DNA of 11,216 nt from JAQUKH01 sp043809805 (GCA_043809805.1 JBDROR010000218.1:1-11216), one strand, 5' to 3'; numbered from the stretch's first letter, positions 1 through 5,851 are shown. The notes: generated by a model not told the origin, from the sequence alone. Program-made: numbers and translations.

Positions 1-33
1 CCCCCTTTGGAAAAGGGGGATCAAGGGGGATTT
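1..33 (+). repeat. F1 palindromic repeat, copy 1
   Basis: CCCCCTTT, a short loop, AAAAGGGGGAT and a second GGGGGATTT. It lies just after the DUF559 stop and in opposite orientation to the copies at 394 and 474. It may extend past the window edge. Confidence 0.85.
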
Positions 34-37
34 TAGC

Positions 38-385
38 TTATAAATTCGTCCATATTTTTTCCATTACACCTTTAAGATTGCTAAAAACTTCATTGTCAGG
101 AAACCTCAAAATTTTTAGGCCAAGGTTTTTTAAATAAGTATCTCTTAGTAGATCTTTTTGTTTTCCTTCAATGCTGTAATGTTGGCCGCCATCAAGCTCT
201 ATGGTAAGTTTTGCTTTCGGACAATAGAAATCAACGATAAAATCGCCTATAATTTTTTGTCTGTAAAATTGATAATTTTTTAATTGTTTACTTTTTAGCT
301 TAGACCACACTAAAATTTCCGCGTTGGTCATTCCTTTCCTAAGTTTTCTGGAGTATTGTTTCAAATTTGTGTTATATTGCAGCAT
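38..385 (-). CDS. DUF559 endonuclease-like protein
   Basis: A 115-residue protein of the DUF559 family, which is related to very-short-patch-repair (Vsr-like) PD-(D/E)XK nucleases. The sequence shows the family pattern throughout: an N-terminal helical part with NLKQYSRKLRKGMTNAE (residues 6-23), then FYRQKIIGDFIVDFYCP (40-56) and the core ELDGGQHY (63-70), followed by RD..L...GLKILRF (81-95). D52, E63, D65 and H69 are the likely metal-site residues. The frame stays open upstream to 472, but that extension only translates an F1 repeat (a PFEKGG peptide) and overlaps thiC. The ATG at 385 is where family members normally begin, so I chose it. No strong ribosome site is seen; the G-run of the F1 repeat lies about 11 bases upstream. 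F1 copies in opposite orientation flank the gene. The natural substrate of the family is unknown to me; nuclease activity is inferred. Confidence 0.8.
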   Translation of the reverse strand: MLQYNTNLKQYSRKLRKGMTNAEILVWSKLKSKQLKNYQFYRQKIIGDFIVDFYCPKAKLTIELDGGQHYSIEGKQKDLLRDTYLKNLGLKILRFPDNEVFSNLKGVMEKIWTNL

Positions 386-393
386 ATTTTTAT

Positions 394-429
394 AAATCCC
401 CCTTAATCCCCCTTTTTCAAAGGGGGAAA
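394..429 (-). repeat. F1 palindromic repeat, copy 2
   Basis: Same element as copy 1 but inverted. It codes for the last residues and stop of thiC and forms the leader of the DUF559 gene. Confidence 0.85.
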
Positions 430-1725
430 GTTGAATATTTTCATCGCGCAAAATTCTCCGCACATTGAACATGAATCCCCCTTTAATCCCCCTTTTTCAA
501 AGGGGGAAAGAGGGGGATTTCTGTGCGATAATTCATGAAAAGATTTGGCCTTTTCAGGATCAATTGCCAATTGTATCTGATTTTTCCATAAGAGATTTTT
601 CCTCGCGATTGCCATTTTTTTATCCCAATCTAAGGCTCCGGGAATTCCTTTCGCGATATCAGCGGCATGCCCGGCGATGCGGCTTGCGATTACCCCTTCA
701 TGGACATCGCTTACCGATGGCAGTTTTAAATGTTCAGCTGGAGTAACATAACAAATAAAATCCACACCGTAACTTGCCGCCAGCGCGGCTCCGATGCTTG
801 AAGTGATATGGTCATAACCGGGAGCGACATCGGTAACTAACGGCCCGAGGCAGTAAAAAGGGGCGCCTTTAGTGTATTTTTTTTCCAACTCCACATTTTT
901 TTTGATTTGATGGATGGGAATATGTCCGGGGCCTTCGATGATGATTTGTACGCCTTCTTTCCATGCCTTTTGGCAAAGTTTGCCTAATGTTTTTAATTCC
1001 TCAATTTGGCCGGGATCAGTCGCGTCGGCCAAACATCCGGGCCTTAGCCCGTCGCCCAGGCTCAAGGTTAAATCATATTTTTTCGCAATTTTCAGTAAAC
1101 GGCCGAAATTTTCAAAGAAGGGATTTTCTTTTTTATTTTGTTTCATCCATGAAGCGATAATCGCGCCGCCGCGGCTGACGATTCCCGTGATTCGTTTTTT
1201 TTGAGCCAGTTTTTCAAGGACGTTTCGTGTTACGCCGCAATGGATTGTCATAAAATCGACGCCGTCTTCAGCCTGTTTTTCTATGACCTCAAAGAATAAT
1301 TCTGTCGGGATACCGGTAATTTTTACGCCTGTTTTTATTGTCTCATAAGCAGCCTGGTAAATCGGCACGGTTCCGAACGGAATAGGGCATCGTGAAATCA
1401 ATTCTTTTCTTATTTTATTCACGTTCCCGCCGCAGCTGAGATCCATAATCGTATCCGTGCCGGCTTGAATCGCTGTTTCCAATTTTTTGATTTCATTTTT
1501 TAAATTGGAGGCAAGCGGAGACGTGCCTATATTGGCGTTGACCTTTGTTCGTAATCCTTCGCCAATCCCGCAGATTTTCGTTTTTCGTTTTTGATTATGA
1601 GGAATAACGATTTTACCTTCCGCGATTTTTTTTCGTAATTCTTCAGGGGGGCTTTTTTCGATTTTGGATAATTTTTGTATTTCGGGCGGAATAATTTTAT
1701 TTTCAGCTTTTTCTTTTAATGTCAT
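403..1725 (-). CDS. thiC: Phosphomethylpyrimidine synthase ThiC
   Basis: Radical-SAM enzyme that converts aminoimidazole ribotide to HMP-P, the pyrimidine half of thiamine. The 440-residue product matches ThiC over its length: VNANIGTS (62-69), an MDLSCGG block near 95, IHCGVT, SRGGAI, SLGDGLRPGC, EGPGHIP, a GPLVTDVAPGYDHI block and YVTPAEHL. The C-terminal 4Fe-4S motif is C419-x2-C422-x3-C426 (CSMCGEFC). The start has an AGGAG site at about 1735-1740, roughly 10 bases upstream. Two F1 repeats lie in the 3' end. One is translated in frame as residues 403-417, just before the cluster motif. The second supplies the last residues (PPLKKGD) and the TAA stop. All conserved blocks appear intact, so the enzyme is probably active. 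It follows the ThiN region after a gap of 47 bases and is probably co-transcribed with the other thi genes. Confidence 0.95.
   Translation of the reverse strand: MTLKEKAENKIIPPEIQKLSKIEKSPPEELRKKIAEGKIVIPHNQKRKTKICGIGEGLRTKVNANIGTSPLASNLKNEIKKLETAIQAGTDTIMDLSCGGNVNKIRKELISRCPIPFGTVPIYQAAYETIKTGVKITGIPTELFFEVIEKQAEDGVDFMTIHCGVTRNVLEKLAQKKRITGIVSRGGAIIASWMKQNKKENPFFENFGRLLKIAKKYDLTLSLGDGLRPGCLADATDPGQIEELKTLGKLCQKAWKEGVQIIIEGPGHIPIHQIKKNVELEKKYTKGAPFYCLGPLVTDVAPGYDHITSSIGAALAASYGVDFICYVTPAEHLKLPSVSDVHEGVIASRIAGHAADIAKGIPGALDWDKKMAIARKNLLWKNQIQLAIDPEKAKSFHELSHRNPPLSPFEKGGLKGDSCSMCGEFCAMKIFNFPPLKKGD
474..520 (-). repeat. F1 palindromic repeat, copy 3, in frame in thiC
   Basis: Translated in thiC as NPPLSPFEKGGLKGD (residues 403-417), just before the CxxCxxxC cluster motif. 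Ends AATCCCCC and GGGGGATT are complementary. Confidence 0.9.
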
Positions 1726-1770
1726 TTATTGCATACTCCTTTTTAGTTGTCGTTTCGACCGCACCACTTT

Positions 1771-1877
1771 TGTCATTTCGAACGAAGTGAGAAATCTTTC
1801 CCCGTAGGGGCGAGGCGGTGCCTCGCCCTCCCATTTCGGGCGACCCACCGGGTCGCCCCTACAGCTCGGAATGACAA
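1771..1877. repeat. Composite F4[F2] repeat at the 3' end of ThiN
   Basis: The F4 head (GTCATTTCGAACGAAG...) and F4 tail (CTCGGAATGACAA) enclose an F2 double hairpin at 1804-1862 (GTAGGGGC...GCCCCTAC). It is translated as the ThiN C-terminus and supplies the stop. A truncated F4 head lies just before it at 1748-1760. Confidence 0.85.
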
Positions 1878-2405
1878 TGCAATTTTTATAATCTTCTCCG
1901 CCACATCATCCGGATTTTTTCCTAAAACGCGAATCATAGCTTCTTTTCCAATTGCGCCGCGGTCGAAGATAATATCAGGAACGGTAGGGGGTAATGGGTC
2001 AGTTATTGGTGGGAATTGGTAGCCGCAACCTTTAGGTTGCGTGGCAGCCGCAATCTTTAAGTTGCGTTGTTTACGCAGGCTGAAGCCTGCGGCTACCACC
2101 GGTAACTGACCGATTACAGCGCGAATGGCAATATCTGTTCCCCATTCGAGGCTCTGTCCTTCCATGGTTTTTATAGCCGGCGGTTCTTTTTTTCGGTCAA
2201 ATTCAGATATTGTTAAATTTGTTTTTTTACAAATATTGATTATTTTATCGGAAAATTTTATATTCATAGCCGCGCGGGAAGAAGGATCATGCCGCATTGC
2301 TGTCAGGACAACCTTGCCCATATGTTTTGACGCGCCTAAACTTGGTTCGGCGAGCGTTTTTATTTCATCTTTTAAACGGATAATGCGTCCGGGGAATCCA
2401 AGCAC
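1773..2405 (-). CDS. thiN: ThiN-type thiamine-phosphate synthase domain (split from ThiD)
   Basis: ThiN joins HMP-PP and thiazole phosphate to give thiamine phosphate and is unrelated in fold to ThiE. It usually forms the C-terminal half of ThiDN in archaea and some bacteria. Family blocks seen are LGFPGRIIR (2-10), GASKHMGKVVLTAMRHDP (24-41), RAAMNI, EWGTDIAIR, then PDIIFDRGAIGKEAMIRVLG and the DDVAEKIIKI end. R7 and H28 are 21 residues apart, matching my recollection of the essential R320/H341 pair of Pyrobaculum ThiN. The first possible start (GTG at 2405) cuts off conserved sequence: the same frame reads IAGLIPEVQSNFAYALKNA back to about 2484 without a start codon. This fits a ThiDN protein broken by one base at 2493-2499. 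An F3 repeat is inserted in frame (about residues 104-130), and the last 34 residues plus the TGA stop come from an F4/F2 composite. Activity is uncertain. Confidence 0.8.
   Translation of the reverse strand: MLGFPGRIIRLKDEIKTLAEPSLGASKHMGKVVLTAMRHDPSSRAAMNIKFSDKIINICKKTNLTISEFDRKKEPPAIKTMEGQSLEWGTDIAIRAVIGQLPVVAAGFSLRKQRNLKIAAATQPKGCGYQFPPITDPLPPTVPDIIFDRGAIGKEAMIRVLGKNPDDVAEKIIKIALSFRAVGATRWVARNGRARHRLAPTGKDFSLRSK
2018..2097. repeat. F3 palindromic repeat inside ThiN
   Basis: GGTAGCCGCAACCTTTAGG-type unit, a second partial unit, and a closing GCAGGCTGAAGCCTGCGGCTACC arm in reverse orientation. Imperfect outer arms (TCAGTTATTGGTGG at 1999, CCACCGGTAACTGA at 2096) extend the palindrome. It is in frame in ThiN (VAAGFSLRKQRN... 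peptide). Confidence 0.85.
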
Positions 2406-2484
2406 CTCATTTAAATTATCCGCGTTTTTTAAGGCGTAAGCAAAATTCGATTGAACTTCCGGGATTAATCCGGCTATCCGCGGA

Positions 2485-3597
2485 TTATTTAGTTTTTTTA
2501 ACCGCCTTTTTCATTTCTTCCCGCATTGATAGTAATGTCTCAGTTTGGCAGCCGCAACCTTTAGGTTGTGTTGTTTTGCTGGTAGCCGCAACCTTTAGGT
2601 TGCGTTGTTTACGCAGGCTAAAGCCTGCGGCTACCGTTGTGGGCGGAGATTGGCATCCGTACGCTTTTTGAATTAGAATAAGATGATTGACCGGCCCGCA
2701 TCCTTTCCCCAGATGGAGAGAATTTTTTATTGCCAGATGCAAATAGTCCCGGGCGTTTTGGATCGCGATTTGTAGGGGCAGCCCTATGTGGCTGCCCTTT
2801 TTTTTAGGGCGACCACACAGGGTCGCCCCTACAAGAAAACACGCGATAGCCGAACTATAAGTACATCCTGTCCCGTGGGTGTTTTTTGTGGGAATTCTTC
2901 GGCGGGATAAAGTAACACATTTGAGCCTGGTATTTTTTTCGTCATTCCCGAATGCTTTTGTCGGGAATCCAGTAAACAAAAAATCCTTACAAACATCGCC
3001 ACGCAAATGTCCGCCCTTAATCAAGACATTTTCCGCTCCCATTTTTATTAATTTTTCCGCGGCTTTTGTTATTGATTCAAGTAGGGGCACGGCATGCCGT
3101 GCCCTTACTTTTATGCCTGTAAGAATTTCGGCTTCAATGGCATTGGGTGTGATCAAAAAAGTTTGTGATATTAATTTTTGTAGGGGCAATTCATGAATTG
3201 CCCTTTTATTGGGCGGTTCGTGAACCGCCCCTACGAGAAGACGCGTTCCGCTTTTAGCAGCCATCACCGGATCAAGAATAACATTTTTTAATTTATACTT
3301 TTTAATTATATCTGTGACTACAGTAATTATCTCATTATTCGCGAGCATGCCGATTTTAATAACATCCGGTTTGATATCAGACAGAACAGCTTCGAGCTGT
3401 TCCCTGACTATTTTTGCGGGAAGGGGATAAACTGAATTTACTTTTTGAGTGTTTTGGGAGGTTACAGCCGTGATAACGCTCATTCCATAAACCCCCAGTG
3501 AGGTAAATGTTTTTAAATCGGCCTGAATACCGGCGCCGCCGCTGGGGTCGGAGCCGGCGATGGTTAAAGCAATTGGGAGTGTATTGTTTTTATTCAT
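2485..3597 (-). CDS. thiD: HMP/HMP-P kinase ThiD with repeat-derived insertions
   Basis: Phosphorylates HMP-P to HMP-PP for thiamine synthesis. Ribokinase-like motifs are clear: TIAGSDPSGGAGIQAD (12-27), QNTQKVNSVYPLP (48-60), KIGML (81-85), ILDPVMAAKSG (107-117), TPNAIEAEILTG (150-161) and KNTHGTGCTYSSAIA (238-252), with C245 in the catalytic HGTGC motif. At 370 residues it is about 100 longer than usual ThiD. The excess is five translated palindromic repeats at residues 122-140 (F2), 164-173 (F2), 210-220 (F5), 255-276 (F2) and 322-351 (F3). They fall between conserved blocks, so the fold may survive. The C-terminal tail after about residue 305 looks like the linker of a ThiDN fusion. Dropping one A from the run at 2493-2499 would join it to the ThiN frame as one 607-residue protein. 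The ribosome site is weak. Confidence 0.9.
   Translation of the reverse strand: MNKNNTLPIALTIAGSDPSGGAGIQADLKTFTSLGVYGMSVITAVTSQNTQKVNSVYPLPAKIVREQLEAVLSDIKPDVIKIGMLANNEIITVVTDIIKKYKLKNVILDPVMAAKSGTRLLVGAVHEPPNKRAIHELPLQKLISQTFLITPNAIEAEILTGIKVRARHAVPLLESITKAAEKLIKMGAENVLIKGGHLRGDVCKDFLFTGFPTKAFGNDEKNTRLKCVTLSRRRIPTKNTHGTGCTYSSAIACFLVGATLCGRPKKKGSHIGLPLQIAIQNARDYLHLAIKNSLHLGKGCGPVNHLILIQKAYGCQSPPTTVAAGFSLRKQRNLKVAATSKTTQPKGCGCQTETLLSMREEMKKAVKKTK
2493..2499 (-). other. A7 run at the ThiD/ThiN frame break
   Basis: On the coding strand seven A's precede CT-AAA-TAA, the ThiD stop. The ThiN domain continues in the +1 frame. Removing one A joins thiD to ThiN with no stop and no gap in conserved ThiN sequence. 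This could be a sequencing or assembly indel, a real mutation, or a slippage site. Confidence 0.7.
2547..2635. repeat. F3 palindromic repeat in the ThiD-ThiN linker
   Basis: Same family and same two-unit layout as the 2018 copy. Translated as ThiD residues 322-351 with nearly the same peptide (VAAGFSLRKQRNLKVAAT). Confidence 0.85.
2771..2833. repeat. F2 double hairpin in thiD
   Basis: TGTAGGGGC...GCCCCTACA with two stems, GGGCAGCC/GGCTGCCC and GGGCGACC/GGGTCGCCC. It encodes ThiD residues 255-276. Confidence 0.9.
2940..2970. repeat. F5 palindrome in thiD
   Basis: GTCATTCCCGA, a short loop, TCGGGAATCC. It encodes ThiD residues 210-220 (GFPTKAFGNDE), in the variable loop before HGTGC. Confidence 0.75.
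3081..3108. repeat. F2 single hairpin in thiD
   Basis: GTAGGGGCACGGCATGCCGT followed by GCCCTTAC; the core is a perfect palindrome. Encodes ThiD residues 164-173. Confidence 0.85.
3180..3234. repeat. F2 double hairpin in thiD
   Basis: Stems GGGCAATTCATGAATTGCCC and GGGCGGTTCGTGAACCGCCC are bounded by GTAG and CTAC. Encodes ThiD residues 122-140. Confidence 0.9.
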
Positions 3598-3654
3598 TTA
3601 GCACCAGTTACTCGAAACGTTGCCCGTCGCCCGTATTCGTAAAATATCACGCAG

Positions 3655-3861
3655 ACGAAATGTTTGCCCTGAAAGGGCATAATATAATAGCACAGGGCGA
3701 AAGCCCTGTGTATGGAATAGATCCCGTGAAACGTAAAAGCCCTGAAAGGGCGGTATAAATTAATCCCAAACCTTTTATTACGCCCTTTCAGGGCTTTTTT
3801 GTTTACTGTTAAATCCATCGATGGGCTTCACCCATCGCTATGATATTACACCCCTTCGGGG
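3655..3861. repeat. Intergenic array of tetraloop hairpins (F7)
   Basis: The 397-base gap between thiE and thiD (3598-3994) has no gene and is filled with repeats. Hairpins are TGCCCTGAAAGGGCA (3665), CACAGGGCGAAAGCCCTGTG (3691), GCCCTGAAAGGGC (3739), GCCCTTTCAGGGC (3782), CGATGGG/CCCATCG (3819-3837) and CCCCTTCGGGG (3851). Loops are GAAA, TTTC or TTCG, typical of stable RNA tetraloops. The 74-codon frame across it translates only repeat. Confidence 0.75.
3735..3800. terminator. 18-bp perfect inverted repeat, bidirectional terminator-like
   Basis: AAAAGCCCTGAAAGGGCG (3735-3752) pairs perfectly with its complement at 3781-3798, which runs into TTTTTT on the plus strand; on the minus strand the stem ends in TTTT. 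It could attenuate thi transcription between thiE and thiD. Function is not proven because the arms are also F7 repeats. Confidence 0.4.
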
Positions 3862-3903
3862 TTTCTCGAGTAAATTATAATTGTCATTTCGAACGAACAC
3901 TTC

Positions 3904-3998
3904 TGTCATTTCGACCGAAGGGAGAAATCTTTCCCCGTAGGGGCAGCCCTGCGTGGCTGCCCTTTTTTATTAGGGCGACCACATAGGGTCGCCCCTAC
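3904..3998. repeat. F4 head followed by F2 double hairpin
   Basis: F4 head at 3904-3933, then F2 at 3937-3998 with stems GGGCAGCC/GGCTGCCC and GGGCGACC/GGGTCGCCC. No F4 tail follows. The F2 end forms the thiE TAG stop. A truncated F4 head is at 3882-3897. Confidence 0.85.
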
Positions 3999-4603
3999 AG
4001 TATCGACTGTCTTATCTTGCTTACCGTCCCCTTAACATCCTCCGCCCGCAATATCGCCGAAATAACGGCTATCCCGTTCGCGCCGGCCTTAATTATTTCT
4101 CCCGCGTTATTTTCATTTATCCCGCCGACCGCGAATACCGGAATTTGTAGGGGCGAATTCATGTATTCGCCCAAATAATTGGGGGGGATAGTGATATAAT
4201 CCGCGCCTTTTTCTTCAGCTAAAACAGCCTCATCTTTAGAATGTGTTGAAACACCGATGATTTTTTCTTTACCCAAAAGATGTCTTGCGATATGAAAAGG
4301 TAAAGACTGCCAGCCAAGATGAACGCCGTCCGCGTCGACAGCCAAAGCTATATCGATACGGTCGTTAATGATCAAAAGGGCGGAACGCCTTTCGCAGATA
4401 ATTTTTGTTTGACGGGCCAGCTCAAAATATTCTTTTGACGGTAAATCCTTTTCCCTCAGCTGAACCATATCAACACCGGCGTCAACTGCTTCTTTCACAG
4501 CATCGGTCAAATTTTGTAGGGGCGATTCATGAATCGCCCTTACTATTTTTCGGTCTGTGATTAGACAGAGCCTTGGTTGTTGGAAATAGTTTTTTGGAAA
4601 CAT
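3995..4603 (-). CDS. thiE: Thiamine-phosphate synthase ThiE, with loop replaced by repeat
   Basis: TIM-barrel enzyme that couples HMP-PP to thiazole phosphate. Motifs seen are LITDRK (14-19), VQLREKDLPS (47-56), LIINDRID (77-84), DADGVHLG (90-97), IGVSTHS (116-122), GADYIT (133-138) and PVFAVGGIN (155-163). The start is uncertain. ATG 4603 gives 202 residues with a normal ThiE N-terminus; ATG 4630 lies at the edge of an F4 repeat, and ATG 4705 would add translated repeat. None has a good ribosome site. Two F2 palindromes are translated, as residues 21-30 (VRAIHESPLQ) and 144-153 (LGEYMNSPLQ). The second sits where ThiE normally has the phosphate-binding TxTK/GPxFPT loop, which is absent. The TAG stop is formed by the boundary of another F2 copy. 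Activity may be reduced; the ThiN domain downstream would be a backup. Confidence 0.85.
   Translation of the reverse strand: MFPKNYFQQPRLCLITDRKIVRAIHESPLQNLTDAVKEAVDAGVDMVQLREKDLPSKEYFELARQTKIICERRSALLIINDRIDIALAVDADGVHLGWQSLPFHIARHLLGKEKIIGVSTHSKDEAVLAEEKGADYITIPPNYLGEYMNSPLQIPVFAVGGINENNAGEIIKAGANGIAVISAILRAEDVKGTVSKIRQSIL
4147..4172. repeat. F2 single hairpin in thiE
   Basis: GTAGGGGCGAATTCATGTAT then TCGCCC. Encodes ThiE residues 144-153, replacing the phosphate-loop region. Confidence 0.8.
4516..4543. repeat. F2 single hairpin in thiE
   Basis: GTAGGGGCGATTCATGAATC then GCCCTTAC. Encodes ThiE residues 21-30, just after the first beta strand. Confidence 0.85.
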
Positions 4604-4624
4604 AAATTTGTCGTTCGTAATAAT

Positions 4625-4752
4625 TGTCATTTCGAACGAAGTGAGAAATCTTTCTTTCGTAGGGGCAGCCCTGCGTGGCTGCCCTCTTTTTATTAGGGCG
4701 ACCACATAGGGTCGCCCCTACAACAGATTCCTCGCTCCCGCTCGGAATGACA
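4625..4752. repeat. Complete composite F4[F2] element
   Basis: F4 head (4625-4654), an inner F2 double hairpin (4659-4721) and F4 tail AGATTCCTCGCTCCCGCTCG...GACAA (to 4752). F4 head and tail pair with each other as an outer stem. It is the fullest copy in the window. Confidence 0.9.
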
Positions 4753-4754
4753 AC

Positions 4755-4782
4755 GTACGGGCGACCGGCCGGTCGCCCCTAC
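4755..4782. repeat. F2-like single hairpin
   Basis: GTACGGGCGACC / GGTCGCCCCTAC, directly after the composite element in the thiG-thiE gap. Confidence 0.75.
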
Positions 4783-4811
4783 TAGCTTCCCCGCGAGCGA
4801 CCAGCGCCATG

Positions 4812-4827
4812 CCTGCCGGCCGGCAGG
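4812..4827. repeat. F8 palindrome
   Basis: CCTGCCGGCCGGCAGG, a perfect 16-base palindrome just after the thiG stop. A relative lies inside the F1 copy at 5771. Confidence 0.7.
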
Positions 4828-4828
4828 A

Positions 4829-5605
4829 CTATCGACTATCGACTATTCTCCCTTCCCCCGGACTCGACGCGTTCGCGTATAATTTTTTTGGAATCCGTCC
4901 AGCCAAAAAAGCTTTTCGTCCAGCCTCAACACCCTGTCTCATCGCCTCAGCCATTAAGACAGGATCCCTCGCGCCGGCAATCGCGGTATTCATTAAAACG
5001 CCATCGGCGCCCAATTCCATGGTAACCGCCGCGTCTGAGGCGGTACCCACACCCGCGTCGACGATAATCGGGATTTTAATCAATTCGCGCATAATGATAA
5101 TATTATTGCGGTTTAAAATTCCCTGGCCTGAACCGATTGGCGCGGCCAAAGGCATGATGCAGGCGGCGCCCGAGTCGGCCAGTTTTCTCGCGGCAATAAT
5201 ATCGTCGTTTGTGTAAGGCATAACAATAAAACCTTCTTTAACAAGGATTTTTGTAGCCTCGATTAGTCCGGCTGTATCGGGGAAAAGTGTTTTTGGGTCG
5301 CCGATAACTTCGAGTTTAACCATATCGGATAATCCAACTTCCCGCCCGAGCCGGGCGGTGCGGATTGCTTCCTCAACGCTAAAACATCCGGCGGTGTTGG
5401 GTAAAATCGTATATTTTTTCGTATCAATATAATCAAGCAATGATTCCTGGGTTTTGTCAGTCAGATTTACGCGGCGGATCGCTACTGTAACGATTTCCGC
5501 CCCTGATTTTTCCAGAGCCTCAGCCATTATTTTGAAAGTCGGATATTTTCCCGTGCCGACTAACAAACGGGACTTAAATTTTCGACCACCGATTTCTAAT
5601 GACAT
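4829..5605 (-). CDS. thiG: Thiazole synthase ThiG
   Basis: Builds thiazole phosphate from deoxyxylulose 5-phosphate, dehydroglycine and ThiS thiocarboxylate. The 258-residue length is normal and there is no repeat insertion. It shows LLVGTGKY (14-21), the VTVAIRRVNL block, ILPNTAGC (67-74), MVKLEVIGDPKTLFPD (95-110) with the likely Schiff-base lysine K97, PLAAPIGSGQGI, VDAGVGTASDAA, ELGADGVLMNTAIA and AGRKAFLAGRIPKK. Start ATG 5605 has AAGGAG about 8 bases upstream. It is the first thi gene of the run. Partners ThiS, ThiF and ThiH or ThiO are not in the window and must be encoded elsewhere if the pathway works. The stop lies in a short tandem ATCGACT repeat. Confidence 0.95.
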   Translation of the reverse strand: MSLEIGGRKFKSRLLVGTGKYPTFKIMAEALEKSGAEIVTVAIRRVNLTDKTQESLLDYIDTKKYTILPNTAGCFSVEEAIRTARLGREVGLSDMVKLEVIGDPKTLFPDTAGLIEATKILVKEGFIVMPYTNDDIIAARKLADSGAACIMPLAAPIGSGQGILNRNNIIIMRELIKIPIIVDAGVGTASDAAVTMELGADGVLMNTAIAGARDPVLMAEAMRQGVEAGRKAFLAGRIPKKLYANASSPGEGRIVDSR

Positions 5606-5623
5606 TGTTTTAACTCCTTTTTC

Positions 5624-5691
5624 GTAGGTTGGGTTTTACTAAACCCAACAAAATAATATAATGTTGGGTTTCGTTCCTCAACCCAACCTAC
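5624..5691. repeat. F6 palindrome upstream of thiG
   Basis: GTAGGTTGGGTT...AACCCAACCTAC with inner AAACCCAAC and GTTGGGTTT arms. It occupies the thiG leader, just before the ribosome site, and would fold as a long hairpin in the message. Confidence 0.85.
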
Positions 5692-5709
5692 AATGCTTGT
5701 CAGGTTAGT

Positions 5710-5851
5710 TGTCATTTCGACCGAAGGGAGAAATCTTTCTTAAATAAATCCCCCTATTTCCCCCTTTGCAACCTGCCTGCGGTAGGCAGGAAGGGGGATT
5801 AAGGGGGATTTGCCCCTACAACAGATTCCTCGCTCCCGCTCGGAATGACAA
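5710..5851. repeat. Triple-nested composite F4[F1[F8]]
   Basis: F4 head 5710-5739, F1 at 5746-5811 interrupted in its loop by an F8 palindrome (5771-5790, CCTGCCTGCGGTAGGCAGG), then the end of an F2 element (GCCCCTACA, 5812-5820) and F4 tail to 5851. A second tail fragment is at 5858-5872. This fills most of the gap 5606-5890; no gene is seen there. Confidence 0.8.

Noticed and set aside
386..472. N-terminal extension of the DUF559 protein
   Set aside because: It is translated F1 repeat overlapping thiC; the family begins at the ATG at 385.
465..2439. Plus-strand frames over thiC and ThiN
   Set aside because: They are shadows of the minus-strand genes without recognisable motifs.
3594..3818. 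74-residue minus-strand frame before thiD
   Set aside because: It translates only F7 hairpins and flanking sequence and has no domain pattern or ribosome site.
4604..4705. N-terminal extension of ThiE
   Set aside because: Residues from 4705 to 4631 are translated F2/F4 repeat, not ThiE sequence.
1..5851. CRISPR array from the many repeats
   Set aside because: Repeats are irregularly spaced, from different families, often coding, and there are no regular spacers or cas genes.
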